Positions 19,725 to 30,150 of a stretch of 64,000 nucleotides of DNA are shown here, piece by piece. This DNA comes from an uncultured Flavobacteriaceae bacterium (lineage in GTDB: Bacteria > Bacteroidota > Bacteroidia > Flavobacteriales > Flavobacteriaceae): assembly GCA_947487895.1 (NCBI GenBank), contig CANKYF010000008.1, positions 62,001 through 126,000 of the forward strand, read 5' to 3'. Position numbers and translations under genes: made by a program. A model generated the notes under the pieces. That model ran no database searches. It was not told the origin of the DNA and saw only the letters and a program-made list of their open reading frames with translations. The first letter of the stretch is position 1, and each line of letters begins with the position of its first letter.

Positions 19725-20549
19725 TCATAAATCTCTCTTTTTTAATAATCTATACGATAAAAAGATGAATAGAGCAGTCCAACCTAGAACGATTGCTATT
19801 TCATACCAATGCACAGAGTAGTCATACATTAATTGTGTATTATCTGGAAATTTTGTCATAGCAATTCTTTGAAAAGGTTGGTCAACTAATTTATACATTG
19901 ACTTTAAAGGAAAGAAATTTTGAATTTTCTCTGCTATTCCAGTGTCTAGTTTCCATGATAATAAACCAAATAGAATCCATTCAACAATAAACAGTATAAA
20001 CAAAAAAGCTAGGGCAAAAGCTGAGCGCCTTACTAGCATGCCAAAAAATAAACAAAGACTAAAGAAACCTATTAGTTTAACAAAGTAAGCAATTAAAAAT
20101 TCAGTTTCTCTTATAATTATCGAGAACTCATTGTAACTAGAATAGTAAAGACCTATACAAAGCGTTATAATAAAAATAAGAATTGTAGAAACTAATGAAA
20201 AGAATGCTATAGTATAAAATTTTGAAAGAATAAATTCTTTTTTACTTAAACCATCAATTAGGTTTTGTTTTATGGTTTTATTGCTGTACTCATTACCTAT
20301 CATACTAACCACAACAATAGCAAAAAAGAATTTGAATTGTGAAGCAAAGAATGTAGTTAAATGCCAGATAACAGGGAAGTTAAATATGCCTAATTCACCC
20401 AGTTCTAAAGTGAAAAAACCAAAAACATTAATTTTAAATGAGGATAATAATATCACAAAGAATGGTAAAATAAACGATACAAAAATGAGTATTTTACTAG
20501 TTTTATTTAAGAGAAGCTTTTGTAGCTCTAAATTTAATAATCTTAACAT
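19725..20549 (-). CDS. ABC transporter permease (ABC-2 type)
   Basis: 274 aa, multiple TM segments, directly downstream of an ABC ATPase. Confidence 0.85.
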   Translation of the reverse strand: MLRLLNLELQKLLLNKTSKILIFVSFILPFFVILLSSFKINVFGFFTLELGELGIFNFPVIWHLTTFFASQFKFFFAIVVVSMIGNEYSNKTIKQNLIDGLSKKEFILSKFYTIAFFSLVSTILIFIITLCIGLYYSSYNEFSIIIRETEFLIAYFVKLIGFFSLCLFFGMLVRRSAFALAFLFILFIVEWILFGLLSWKLDTGIAEKIQNFFPLKSMYKLVDQPFQRIAMTKFPDNTQLMYDYSVHWYEIAIVLGWTALFIFLSYRLLKKRDL

Positions 20550-20563
20550 GTTCTTGGTTTTGG

Positions 20564-21463
20564 TTAGTTTTGGTTATCTGTTAATTGTAAAAACTGTTCT
20601 TCTAAACTTTCTTTACGTTGTACTAAATGAGTAAGTATAATTCCTTTACTGAAAAGAAATTTGTTGAAGTCTTCAGATTTCATGGGTTCAGTTAAAAATG
20701 CGGTGATTAAATCATCTTCAATTTTCACATTTCCAAATGAATTATGAGCTTCTAATAGTTTAACCAAATCTTCAGCATTATTACATTTCAGTTCAAAGAA
20801 TCCATGACTAGAAATCATTTCGTCTACTCTACCAGAATATAACTTTTCACCTTTTCTAAGCACAACTACATGAGAACATACTTTTTCAACTTCGTCTAAT
20901 AGGTGAGAGGCTAATAATATCGTAGTGCCTTTTGCTGCAATTTGTTTTATGATTTCTCTAATTTGATGAATACCTTGAGGATCTAGTCCGTTAGTAGGTT
21001 CGTCTAAAATTAAAATTTCAGGATCGTTTAAAAGGGCAGAAGCAATGGCTAAACGTTGTTTCATACCTAAAGAAAAGGTTTTAAACTTACTGTCTTTTCT
21101 TTCTAAAAGTCCCACAACTTCTAATTTTTCTTCAATCTTACTGTAATCAACACCTTTTATTTTGCATACTAGTTTTAAGTTATCATAACCAGACATATAA
21201 GGGTAAAAATTTGGGCGTTCAATAATGGCTCCTACTTTTTTAAGAGCATTATGCGTTGAGGTATTACCATCAAACCAATGAAAATCTCCAGCAGTTTTAT
21301 TTACTACATTAAGAACAATACCCAAGGTTGTAGATTTTCCACTTCCGTTAGGTCCTAAAATACCATATACATTTCCTTTGTTTATGGTAAATGATAAGTC
21401 TTTTACGGCTGTTAAGTAGCCAAATTTTTTTGTGAGGTTGTTAATTGTAAGAATGGATTCCAA
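20564..21463 (-). CDS. ABC transporter ATP-binding protein
   Basis: Walker A GPNGSGKST, signature FSLGMKQRLAIA, Walker B ILILDEPTNGLDP. Confidence 0.95.
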   Translation of the reverse strand: MESILTINNLTKKFGYLTAVKDLSFTINKGNVYGILGPNGSGKSTTLGIVLNVVNKTAGDFHWFDGNTSTHNALKKVGAIIERPNFYPYMSGYDNLKLVCKIKGVDYSKIEEKLEVVGLLERKDSKFKTFSLGMKQRLAIASALLNDPEILILDEPTNGLDPQGIHQIREIIKQIAAKGTTILLASHLLDEVEKVCSHVVVLRKGEKLYSGRVDEMISSHGFFELKCNNAEDLVKLLEAHNSFGNVKIEDDLITAFLTEPMKSEDFNKFLFSKGIILTHLVQRKESLEEQFLQLTDNQN

Positions 21464-21582
21464 GTTGTAACATTTTAATAGCCAAAATAATTGGCGTTGG
21501 TTAGTTATATGGGTAAGACGAGGCTATTCATATTTTGTTACATGATAGTATAAAAACCTTTAAAATTAACTAATTTTACCTT

Positions 21583-22644
21583 ATGGAGGATTTAAAAATA
21601 TCTAAGAAGAAACCATCGTATCCTATAAGTAAAAAGTTAAGTGATTATTTAGCTGAATACAATAGAAATATTGAAATACCGATTTTTTATGAGGATTTGT
21701 TGCGTTTTCAGGGATCTGTGGTTGTTTACGATGAAGATGATAATGATACCCTATGGATTAGGGTCTATTACAACGATTATGAAAGAGAAGAAATAGAAAT
21801 GTCTTTAAAAAAGGTATATACTATTTTACACTCTGATGGTAATGAGGAAGCGCACCCCTTTTTAAGTGTAGATGCTATAGATTATTGTACGTTTGGTAAT
21901 TCTAAACCTTTTAGAATAAAAATCAGAAATATTTTAAATGACAATTTCACGTATTTCTATGTTAAAAGGGCCGATGCTTCTAGAGCTTATGGACTAGAGT
22001 TAGAACATATGCTATCTCCGTACAATCTTAATTTTTTAGTACATAAAGATACTTTGATAGAAGAACATATTGCTGGAATACCAGGTGATGTTTTTATAAA
22101 GAATATGTTACCTAATTGTAGTAGGTCTGAAAAAGCTCAAATTGCTAAAGAGTTTGTTAAATTTAATGAGCGTTGTATGATAAGACTTTTGGGAGATATG
22201 CGTTCTTATAATTATGTAATTGTACCTACACATGATTTTGATCATGTAGTTTATAAAATAAGAGCGATTGATTTTGATCAGCAATCTTATGAAGGAAAAT
22301 TAAATATTTACAGACCTCAGTTTTTTAAGGAGAATTTAAATATGGTACAGATGGTTTCGGGTACTTTAAAGAAACTATCTATAAATCAATACAAAATAGA
22401 AGAACGTTCTATATTGGTTAAAAGAATGAAAAGTTTTAATGATAGAATAGATCTTTTAATGGCTTGTATGAAAGATGATATCATTTCAACAGAAAAACAT
22501 ATTGATATGCTCAAGAAGGAAATTTTCAAGTATTCTAAAGACGAAAATTTTCTTGGATGCCTAACCATGGGGCAAATACTAAAGTGCGGATTAGAATTTT
22601 TAACTACTAATTACGAAAACGTAAATCCTTTAAAAATAAGTTAG
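21583..22644 (+). CDS. conserved hypothetical protein (kinase-fold-like features uncertain)
   Basis: 353 aa intact ORF with good codon usage; no recognised family. Confidence 0.7.
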   Translation: MEDLKISKKKPSYPISKKLSDYLAEYNRNIEIPIFYEDLLRFQGSVVVYDEDDNDTLWIRVYYNDYEREEIEMSLKKVYTILHSDGNEEAHPFLSVDAIDYCTFGNSKPFRIKIRNILNDNFTYFYVKRADASRAYGLELEHMLSPYNLNFLVHKDTLIEEHIAGIPGDVFIKNMLPNCSRSEKAQIAKEFVKFNERCMIRLLGDMRSYNYVIVPTHDFDHVVYKIRAIDFDQQSYEGKLNIYRPQFFKENLNMVQMVSGTLKKLSINQYKIEERSILVKRMKSFNDRIDLLMACMKDDIISTEKHIDMLKKEIFKYSKDENFLGCLTMGQILKCGLEFLTTNYENVNPLKIS

Positions 22645-23153
22645 TTCCAGTTTTCGTTAAAGTCTAGGTTATCATAATCATCTACATCATAATCATCATC
22701 AAATTCATTGAATGTATCATCACCTTCAGCTTCAAATACACGATCTGGAGCTGTATCAGGAATTTGACCATGAACAAACATAAGGTTAGGGTAATCGGTG
22801 GTTTCGGCTTCATCAACAATTTCAGCAAGCTCAACGTAAAATGTCCACATGCTTAAAAAATCGTAGACATAAATTAGTTTAGGTTGCACTTCATGAACAA
22901 CATCATTTATAGCTGTTTCATTCATTAAACGAGCATTACCGCTATCACTTAAGTCAAATAGGGAAATCTCTTCACCTTGATCCCATTGATCGTTACTTAA
23001 ATAAAAAGAAGCCATTTCACTACCATCAAAACCAAAAGATTGTGTAATGATGTTATGTAAATCTTCAAGAGTATCAGTTTCTCTAATTTCTAAATCACGA
23101 AAAATATCCTCTTCAGTATCGTTGTCTAGTATAACTCTAAACCTGTAAATCAT
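22641..23153 (-). CDS. plasmid pRiA4b ORF-3-like family protein
   Basis: MIYRFRVILDNDTEEDIFRDLEIRETDTLEDLHNIITQSFGFDGSEMASFYLSNDQWDQGEEI; acidic C-terminus; 4-bp convergent overlap with preceding ORF. Confidence 0.8.
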   Translation of the reverse strand: MIYRFRVILDNDTEEDIFRDLEIRETDTLEDLHNIITQSFGFDGSEMASFYLSNDQWDQGEEISLFDLSDSGNARLMNETAINDVVHEVQPKLIYVYDFLSMWTFYVELAEIVDEAETTDYPNLMFVHGQIPDTAPDRVFEAEGDDTFNEFDDDYDVDDYDNLDFNENWN

Positions 23154-23189
23154 TATAATAAATTATGCTGCAAAGTTAAGCTTTTTTGG

Positions 23190-24203
23190 TTATTTGCTAA
23201 AGCGATGTAAAGTAAAAGTCATTGCACTTAATAAGAAAAACGCACCTACTTGATGTGCAACACCTAACCAAACAGGAACTTGTAATAATATGGTTAAAAC
23301 ACCTAATAAAAATTGTATACCAACTATTATTAATAAAGTATGTATTCCTTTGGTTTGAAAATTTGTAAGACTTAGTTTTTTAGACTTTCTCCAAATTAGA
23401 AACACAAATAATACCACTATATATGCTAGTGACCTATGTACAAATTGCACTCCGCTTTTTCCCTCTATAAAATTTTTGTAAACTGGACTTTGTTCAATAT
23501 AAACCGTAGGATGCATAAACTTACCTTCGCTCATCATTGGCCAATGATTATGAATAAAACCAGCATCTAAACCAGCAACAAAAGCCCCATAAATAATTTG
23601 AATTAGTAAAATGGCTAACCCCCAACGTATTAAATTTCTAAATTTAATATTGATTTGTTTTTTGTTTGGAAACATTAAATCTAAAGCCACCCAAAAGGTA
23701 TAAGCAAAAGTTATAAACGCGGTGGTTAAATGAGCGGCTAACCTGTAGTGACTTACATCTGGGTTGTCTACTAAACCACTTTTTACCATATACCAACCTA
23801 AAAAACCTTGAAAACCACCTAAACAAAGCAAAATAACGGATTTTTTTATTGTAGATTTGGTAAGTTGTTTTCGTATTAAAAAGTATAAAAACGGAATAAA
23901 AAATACTACCCCAATAAATCTTCCAATAACGCGGTGTAGCCATTCCCAGAAGTAAATATCTTTAAAATCTTGAAGCGTAAAGTGAGTATTTAATTTTTGA
24001 TATTCAGGGTATTGTTTATATAAATTGAATGCTTCTTGCCATTCAGTTTCATTCATTGGGGGAATGGTTCCAGATATTAACTTATAATTTGATATAGACA
24101 ACCCTGAGTGAGTTAATCTTGTGATACCACCAACTATCACCATTATAAAAATTAAAACACAACCTGTTAGTAACCAATAAATGACTTTTTTATGATCCTT
24201 CAT
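23190..24203 (-). CDS. ctaA: heme A synthase (COX15/CtaA family)
   Basis: VGGITRLTHSGLSI, FKDIYFWEWLHRVIGR, multiple TM helices. Confidence 0.93.
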   Translation of the reverse strand: MKDHKKVIYWLLTGCVLIFIMVIVGGITRLTHSGLSISNYKLISGTIPPMNETEWQEAFNLYKQYPEYQKLNTHFTLQDFKDIYFWEWLHRVIGRFIGVVFFIPFLYFLIRKQLTKSTIKKSVILLCLGGFQGFLGWYMVKSGLVDNPDVSHYRLAAHLTTAFITFAYTFWVALDLMFPNKKQINIKFRNLIRWGLAILLIQIIYGAFVAGLDAGFIHNHWPMMSEGKFMHPTVYIEQSPVYKNFIEGKSGVQFVHRSLAYIVVLFVFLIWRKSKKLSLTNFQTKGIHTLLIIVGIQFLLGVLTILLQVPVWLGVAHQVGAFFLLSAMTFTLHRFSK

Positions 24204-24204
24204 T

Positions 24205-24657
24205 TTATGATAGATTTTTATTAAAACATAGACTGTTTTCTATGTCTTTATACTGCCCATAATTTGGTATTATAGTGTATTTCATTTTTTTATAAAAAGA
24301 CATGGCTTCTATTTGTCGTTTTCCAGTTTCTAAAACACAAGTACTATAGCCCTCTTCTTTAGCCCATTTCTCTAATTCAGTTAGAATTTTACCAGCAATT
24401 CCTTCACCACGTGCATCTACTCTAGTAAACATTCTTTTAATTTCTACGGAATTTTCATTGTACTTTTTAAAAGCACCGCAACCAACAGGTTTTTGGTTTT
24501 TATAAGCCACAACTACATGCTTTAAAATTTCAATTCCATTGTATTGATGATAGAAATCATGATCTTCTCCATCTACAATCTTTAAATAATCATTTAAGTG
24601 ATCTACTAGCGCAATAAAGTCTTTGTTTTTAGAGTCTGTTCTAACAATTTTAATCAT
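24205..24657 (-). CDS. GNAT family N-acetyltransferase
   Basis: MFTRVDARGEGIAGKILTELEKWAKEEGYSTCVLETG motif. Confidence 0.9.
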   Translation of the reverse strand: MIKIVRTDSKNKDFIALVDHLNDYLKIVDGEDHDFYHQYNGIEILKHVVVAYKNQKPVGCGAFKKYNENSVEIKRMFTRVDARGEGIAGKILTELEKWAKEEGYSTCVLETGKRQIEAMSFYKKMKYTIIPNYGQYKDIENSLCFNKNLS

Positions 24658-26074
24658 TAGTATTTGCTTTTAAACCAAGTTTTTGTCCTCTTTTGAGCAT
24701 TAAATTGTAAGCCGCTTCATATTCATTTGGAATATCTCCTTCAAGAATGGCTTCCTTTATAAATTCCTTAATGATGCCTATTTCTTTTGAAGGTTTAATA
24801 TTGAAAGTTTTCATTATTTCTTCTCCAGAAATTGGTGGTTGAAAGTTTCTAACATGATCGCGTTCTTCAACTTCAATAATTTTTTCTCTAACAATTTTAA
24901 AGTTGTTATGGTATTTTTTGAATTTTTTAGGATTTTTGGTGGTAATGTCTGCTTCGCAAAGTGTCATTAAATCATCAACATAATCTCCAGCATCAAACAC
25001 CAAGCGTCTTACCGCAGAATCTGTTACAATATCTTGCGCTAATACAATTGGGCGCGAGCTCATCAATACCATTTTTTGAACAAATTTCATTTTGTCATTC
25101 AATGGCATTTTCAATCTTTTGAATAAGCGAAACACCATTTTTGAACCTTCAAATTCATGACCATGGAACGTCCAACCAATTTTCTTATGGAATTTTTTAG
25201 TTGGCGCTTTACCAATATCGTGCAATAGAGCAGCCCAACGTAACCAAAGGTCATCAGTATGTTTTGAAATATTATCTACTACTTCTAAAGTATGGTAAAA
25301 GTTGTCTTTATGGCGTTGTCCTTCAACTTCTTCAACGCCTTTTAAAGCCATAAGCTCTGGTAATATATATTCTAGTAATCCGGTTTTTTCTAATAATAGA
25401 AAGCCTACAGATGGTTTAGGAGCTTCAAGAATTTTATTTAATTCTACAACAATACGTTCTTTTGTGATGATTTTTATTCTTGAAGCGTTTCTTGAAATAG
25501 CCTCTAAACTTTCAGCTTCAATAGTAAAATTAAGTTGCGTAGCAAATCTTATAGCTCGCAACATCCTTAATGGATCATCACTATAGGTAATGTCTGGATT
25601 TAAGGGTGTTTTAATGATTTTATTTTCTAAATCCTTAATTCCGTTAAATGGATCTAGTAAATCTCCAAAAGTGTTTTTATTTACACTTAAAGCTAGTGCA
25701 TTTATAGTAAAATCTCTACGGTTTTGATCATCTTCTAAAGAGCCGTTTTCTACCACAGGATTCCTGCTATTTTCGGAATAAGATTCTTTTCTTGCTCCTA
25801 CAAATTCAATTTCAATAGTATTGAATTTTATCATAGCAGTACCATAAGTCTTAAATATTTGAACTTTAGGTGTATTGGGAAGATTTTTAGCAACTTGTTT
25901 AGCTAGGTCTATACCACTGCCTATGGCAACAATATCTATATCTTTTGCATTGCCTCTTTGTAAAAGAAAATCACGTACAAAGCCACCAATTACAAAAGCT
26001 TCAAGCTTAAGTTCTTCAACAGATTGCGTTATAGTTTTAAAAACAGATTGTTGTAAAGCTTCTTTGTAATTCAT
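24650..26074 (-). CDS. CCA tRNA nucleotidyltransferase / poly(A) polymerase family with HD domain
   Basis: VIGGFVRDFLLQRGNAKDIDIV, RRDFTINALAL, HDIGKAPTK; likely start MNYKEAL at 26074 (track start 26104). Confidence 0.93.
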   Translation of the reverse strand: MNYKEALQQSVFKTITQSVEELKLEAFVIGGFVRDFLLQRGNAKDIDIVAIGSGIDLAKQVAKNLPNTPKVQIFKTYGTAMIKFNTIEIEFVGARKESYSENSRNPVVENGSLEDDQNRRDFTINALALSVNKNTFGDLLDPFNGIKDLENKIIKTPLNPDITYSDDPLRMLRAIRFATQLNFTIEAESLEAISRNASRIKIITKERIVVELNKILEAPKPSVGFLLLEKTGLLEYILPELMALKGVEEVEGQRHKDNFYHTLEVVDNISKHTDDLWLRWAALLHDIGKAPTKKFHKKIGWTFHGHEFEGSKMVFRLFKRLKMPLNDKMKFVQKMVLMSSRPIVLAQDIVTDSAVRRLVFDAGDYVDDLMTLCEADITTKNPKKFKKYHNNFKIVREKIIEVEERDHVRNFQPPISGEEIMKTFNIKPSKEIGIIKEFIKEAILEGDIPNEYEAAYNLMLKRGQKLGLKANTND

Positions 26075-26127
26075 TATGTGTTTGCCACTTGTTATTTGAT
26101 CCAAGCACCACTATTTTGTTGGTAAAC

Positions 26128-26688
26128 TTAAGGTCTAATTATTTTAACAATACCAGAGTTACTTAACTTAATAATGGATGATGGTTTTGCACAAATTTTT
26201 TCGTGATGCAAATTTACAACATAGTCAACTCCTTTTATAACTTCGGGAGCTATTTCTTTATAAGATTTTGGTGTAGGTTGACCACTAATGTTAGCAGATG
26301 TTGAGACAATTGCTCCGTTAAATTTTCTTGACAACCAGTAGCAAAATTCATCGTCAGGTATTCTTATGGCAATAGTGTTGTCTTCAGCAATTAAATTAGA
26401 TGCTAAATTTTTAGCTTCATCATAAATAATTGTTGTTGGTTTGTCTGCAACATCAATAATATTTTTAGCAGCAAAAGGAATCTCATTTACATATTTTTTT
26501 AACATTCTATCGTCTGCAACCAAACAAATAAGTGCTTTACTATCTTCGCGTTGCTTTAAATTATATACTTTCTGTACTGCTTCAGGGTTAGAAGCATCGC
26601 AACCAATACCCCAAACAGTATCTGTAGGGTAGAGTATAAGACCACCTTCTTTAAGTATTTTTAAAGTGTTATTTATTTCATGGTTCAT
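26128..26688 (-). CDS. L-threonylcarbamoyladenylate synthase (Sua5/YciO/YrdC)
   Basis: LYPTDTVWGIGCDASNPEAVQKVYNLKQR; STSANISGQPTP. Confidence 0.95.
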   Translation of the reverse strand: MNHEINNTLKILKEGGLILYPTDTVWGIGCDASNPEAVQKVYNLKQREDSKALICLVADDRMLKKYVNEIPFAAKNIIDVADKPTTIIYDEAKNLASNLIAEDNTIAIRIPDDEFCYWLSRKFNGAIVSTSANISGQPTPKSYKEIAPEVIKGVDYVVNLHHEKICAKPSSIIKLSNSGIVKIIRP

Positions 26689-26816
26689 AATTAGTTAAAA
26701 CTCTAGTTTTATTTATGAATATATGTTGATTAATTAAATGTAAAATTAAAACTATAATTTACAAATAGAAGTAAGCTTAACTTGTTTATTTTTGTTTCTA
26801 TCTAAAATATTAATGA

Positions 26817-27749
26817 ATGGGATTTTCAAATAGTGTATTAAATGCTTTATCAAGTGTAACAAGAAAGATGCCTCATCATCGCAAGTTAAACCAGCTTTAT
26901 AAAAATTTTAATAAACTATTATTGTTTTTAGGGGCAGAACCTATTGTAAAAGCCAAAATGAAAGATGGTACTACAATGCTCGTAGATTTAAGTACTAAAA
27001 CAGAGAGAACATCTTTTTATACTGGTCAATATGATCCCAATTTGGTACCTATTATTCATTCTTTATTCAATCCCAATTTATGCTTTTTAGATATTGGTGG
27101 TAATATTGGGTATTATTCTGTTTCTATAGGTAATTTAATTAGGTCTAAAACAGCTTCAGGCAAGGTAGTGGCTTTTGAACCTTTTGAGGGTAATTATTTA
27201 AGGCTTACAAATAATTTAAAGAAAAATGATTTAAATGATATATGTAAAGCTAACCAATTTGGGTTGTCTAATAAATCTGAAGCAACTGAAATCACATTGA
27301 GAGAAGATTTTAAGCATGGGTCAAATACCGGAAATGCAGCTATTAGAACTAGTGAAGCCATGGATGAAGGATTTAAACTATCACCAATTAGGCTTGAAAA
27401 ATTAGATGATATTTGGGATGAAAGTTATGATGACTATGGCCATATTGATATTATAAAAATGGATATTGAAGGACATGAAGATTTTTGCTTAGATGGAGGA
27501 AAGGAAACGATAGGAAAGCATCGTCCAACAATATTAATGGAAGTTAACAAACCATATTACGAAGCAAGAAATGTTAAGTTAGACGAATTGTTTCTTCCTC
27601 TTATTCCAGAAAATTATAGAATTTACAAGCAAAAAGGGAAAAAATGGTATCAAATAGAATCTTTTAATGATTGTTCTACTATGGATGACGTTTTTTTGGT
27701 CCCTATAGAGAAACTTAGTATGAGTGGATATACTATTTTTGAAGCCTAA
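26817..27749 (+). CDS. FkbM family methyltransferase
   Basis: CFLDIGGNIGYYSVSIG, VVAFEPFEGNYLRL, IIKMDIEGHEDF. Confidence 0.9.
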   Translation: MGFSNSVLNALSSVTRKMPHHRKLNQLYKNFNKLLLFLGAEPIVKAKMKDGTTMLVDLSTKTERTSFYTGQYDPNLVPIIHSLFNPNLCFLDIGGNIGYYSVSIGNLIRSKTASGKVVAFEPFEGNYLRLTNNLKKNDLNDICKANQFGLSNKSEATEITLREDFKHGSNTGNAAIRTSEAMDEGFKLSPIRLEKLDDIWDESYDDYGHIDIIKMDIEGHEDFCLDGGKETIGKHRPTILMEVNKPYYEARNVKLDELFLPLIPENYRIYKQKGKKWYQIESFNDCSTMDDVFLVPIEKLSMSGYTIFEA

Positions 27750-27764
27750 AAGAAAGAGATTTAG

Positions 27765-28574
27765 ATGAAAAGTAGTATCAAATCAGCTTTAATTATTACA
27801 ACTTATAATTGGACAGAAGCACTAGAATTGGTTTTAGAAAGTGTTAAAAGACAAGTGGAGTTTCCAACTGAAGTAATTGTTGCAGATGACGGGTCTAAAA
27901 ATGAAACGAAACATTTAATAGAAAGATTTCAACACGATTTTCCTGTTCCGTTAAAACATATTTGGCATGAAGATAATGGATTTAGGAGGTCTGCAATATT
28001 AAATTTGGCAATTTCTAAAACAAATGTCGATTATATAATTCAACTAGACGGTGATTGTATTATTCACAAAAATTTTGTGAGAGACCATATTAGGTCTTGT
28101 AATAAAAATGTGTATTTATTTGGTTCTCGAGTAAACATTCAAGAGCATTATTTAATTCATCTTTTTAAAAGAAAAATTATAGCTTTTTCATATTTATCAA
28201 AAGGTATAAAAAAACGTAATAGAAATATTCATTTGCCTTTTTTGGGCTCTATTTTATATAAAGAAAATAAAGCGTTATCTAAAAAAATAAGAGGTTGTAA
28301 CTTATCTTATTGGAAATCAGATTTTTTAAAAGTAAATGGATATAATGAGGATATGACAGGTTGGGGAAGAGAAGATTCTGAACTGATAGTTAGAATGATA
28401 AACAGTGGTGTTTTAGGAAAAAGATTAAAATATAAAGCCATAATATATCATATTTGGCATAAAGAAAGTTCAAAAGAGAAATTAAATATTAATCACACTA
28501 TTCAAGAAAGTGCCATGAAAAATAAATTGGTTTGGTGTGAAAACGGTATTGATAAATATTTAGGTGAAGCGTAA
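27765..28574 (+). CDS. glycosyltransferase family 2
   Basis: ALIITTYNWTEALELVLESVKRQ...VADDGS, LDGDC, GWGREDSEL. Confidence 0.92.
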   Translation: MKSSIKSALIITTYNWTEALELVLESVKRQVEFPTEVIVADDGSKNETKHLIERFQHDFPVPLKHIWHEDNGFRRSAILNLAISKTNVDYIIQLDGDCIIHKNFVRDHIRSCNKNVYLFGSRVNIQEHYLIHLFKRKIIAFSYLSKGIKKRNRNIHLPFLGSILYKENKALSKKIRGCNLSYWKSDFLKVNGYNEDMTGWGREDSELIVRMINSGVLGKRLKYKAIIYHIWHKESSKEKLNINHTIQESAMKNKLVWCENGIDKYLGEA

Positions 28575-29334
28575 AAAAGAAATACATAATAGTTTTAAAG
28601 CGAGTGATGCTTTTTTTGATGACATAATAAATAATTTTGACACAAAAGGAGAAGACTTTGGTAATCAGGACAGGAATTCATTAAAGTTATTTCAACTAGA
28701 AGGGAAAACTATAAATGTAAAGTCTTTTAAGATTCCAAATATTGTAAATCAAATCGCGTATCGTTTTTTTAGAAAAAGTAAGGCACAACGTTCTTATGAA
28801 TATGCAAATAAGTTAACAGAACTAAATATAGGAACTCCAAGACCTATAGCTTATTACGAATTTAAAACTCTGTCTTTATTTAAAAAAAGCTATTATATAA
28901 GTGAACAGGTAGATGATGATTTAACTTATAGAGAGTTAACAACTAATTTTGATTATCCCGATCATGAAAGTATACTTAGAGCTTTTACTAGATTCACTTT
29001 TAATTTACATGAAAAAGGCATTCATTTTCTAGACCATTCACCAGGTAATACTTTGATAAAGAAGACGCATACTGGTTATGATTTCTTTTTGGTTGATTTA
29101 AATAGAATGGAGTTCAAATCACTTAATTTTGCAACCAGAGTTAAAAATTTCTCCAAATTAACGATTCATAAGTCTATGGTAGAGGTTATGAGTGATGAAT
29201 ATGCAAAATGTACGGGTGAAGATTATAGAAAAATATTCGATTTAATGTGGAAAGAGACTGAAGATTTTCAAGCTAAATTTTATCGTAAAAAACGCTTGAA
29301 AAGAAAATTAAAATTTTGGAAAAAATATGATTAA
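28564..29334 (+). CDS. LPS kinase (Kdo/InaA/WaaP-like) family protein
   Basis: GTG start overlapping upstream GT by 11 nt; kinase catalytic loop HEKGIHFLDHSPGNTL and FFLVDLNRM. Confidence 0.85.
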   Translation: MKRKKEIHNSFKASDAFFDDIINNFDTKGEDFGNQDRNSLKLFQLEGKTINVKSFKIPNIVNQIAYRFFRKSKAQRSYEYANKLTELNIGTPRPIAYYEFKTLSLFKKSYYISEQVDDDLTYRELTTNFDYPDHESILRAFTRFTFNLHEKGIHFLDHSPGNTLIKKTHTGYDFFLVDLNRMEFKSLNFATRVKNFSKLTIHKSMVEVMSDEYAKCTGEDYRKIFDLMWKETEDFQAKFYRKKRLKRKLKFWKKYD

Positions 29335-30086
29335 TGCTTTTTTTGAATCCTATATAACTTTATATACTTTAAAAAAGTCACATTGAAGGTTTGTACACAA
29401 ATAATAAAGCCGTTTAGTCCATCTAAAAAACCTAATCTTAAAAAATAAGCTTTAAAAAAAGCCCAGCTAGGATTAAAAAGTATTTTCCAAAGAGACGATT
29501 TCTTGCCAAAATCAAAATAAGCTTGAGCCGCAATACTTGAAAAGTTTTCAACCTTTTGGTTGTGTTCACTGTAATCTCTGTATATCCAGTGTAATAAATC
29601 GCCTTTAAGTTTACCCGCTTTATATCCTTCTTTAAGCGTGTATCTATCATGAGGGTTGATACCTTTCCATTCTCCACTTCCTTTTTTAAATAACCTTAAT
29701 TTTCTATCTGGATACCAATCAGAATGCTTAATCCATTGTCCACAGTAATTATTTAATCGGTTACAATAATACCCTTCAAAGTTCCAGTGTTGTTTGGCAT
29801 GTAAAATAGACTTTTTGAGTGTATCAGACAATGCTTCATCTCCGTCTAAAGACAAAATATAATCGTATTTAGCATGAGACAGTGCGTAATTTTTTTGTTC
29901 TATATATCCTTCAAATTTGTTTTGAATAAACCTAACATTATAAGCTGCACAAATTTCCGGGGTTTTATCTGTAGAAAAGGAGTCTACAACAACAATTTCA
30001 TCAACAACATCAACTAAAGATTTTAAACATTTATCTAAATGTTCTTCCTCATTAAAAGTAATTATAACTCCAGAAAGTTTAATCAT
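29331..30086 (-). CDS. glycosyltransferase family 2 (WaaE-like)
   Basis: SGVIITFNEEEHLDKCLKSLVDVVDEIVVVDSFSTDKT, LSLDGDEALS. Confidence 0.92.
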   Translation of the reverse strand: MIKLSGVIITFNEEEHLDKCLKSLVDVVDEIVVVDSFSTDKTPEICAAYNVRFIQNKFEGYIEQKNYALSHAKYDYILSLDGDEALSDTLKKSILHAKQHWNFEGYYCNRLNNYCGQWIKHSDWYPDRKLRLFKKGSGEWKGINPHDRYTLKEGYKAGKLKGDLLHWIYRDYSEHNQKVENFSSIAAQAYFDFGKKSSLWKILFNPSWAFFKAYFLRLGFLDGLNGFIICVQTFNVTFLKYIKLYRIQKKH

Positions 30087-30150
30087 GTAGGAAAGTCTAA
30101 TTTTTTAGTAAAAATAACTATTTTCAAATTTACTAATAAGTTTAAGAAAC

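Noticed and set aside
22641-23153. Mobile element call because pRiA4b ORF-3-like proteins are sometimes named IS1096 passenger proteins
   Set aside because: No transposase, terminal inverted repeats or target duplications nearby; family is widespread chromosomally
23644-23943. 99-aa same-strand ORF in another frame inside ctaA
   Set aside because: Shadow ORF in a gene with a clear heme A synthase frame
26784-26794. TATTTTTG as promoter for the FkbM gene
   Set aside because: No TTTG at the expected 19-21 nt upstream; -7-like matches alone are too common in this AT-rich DNA
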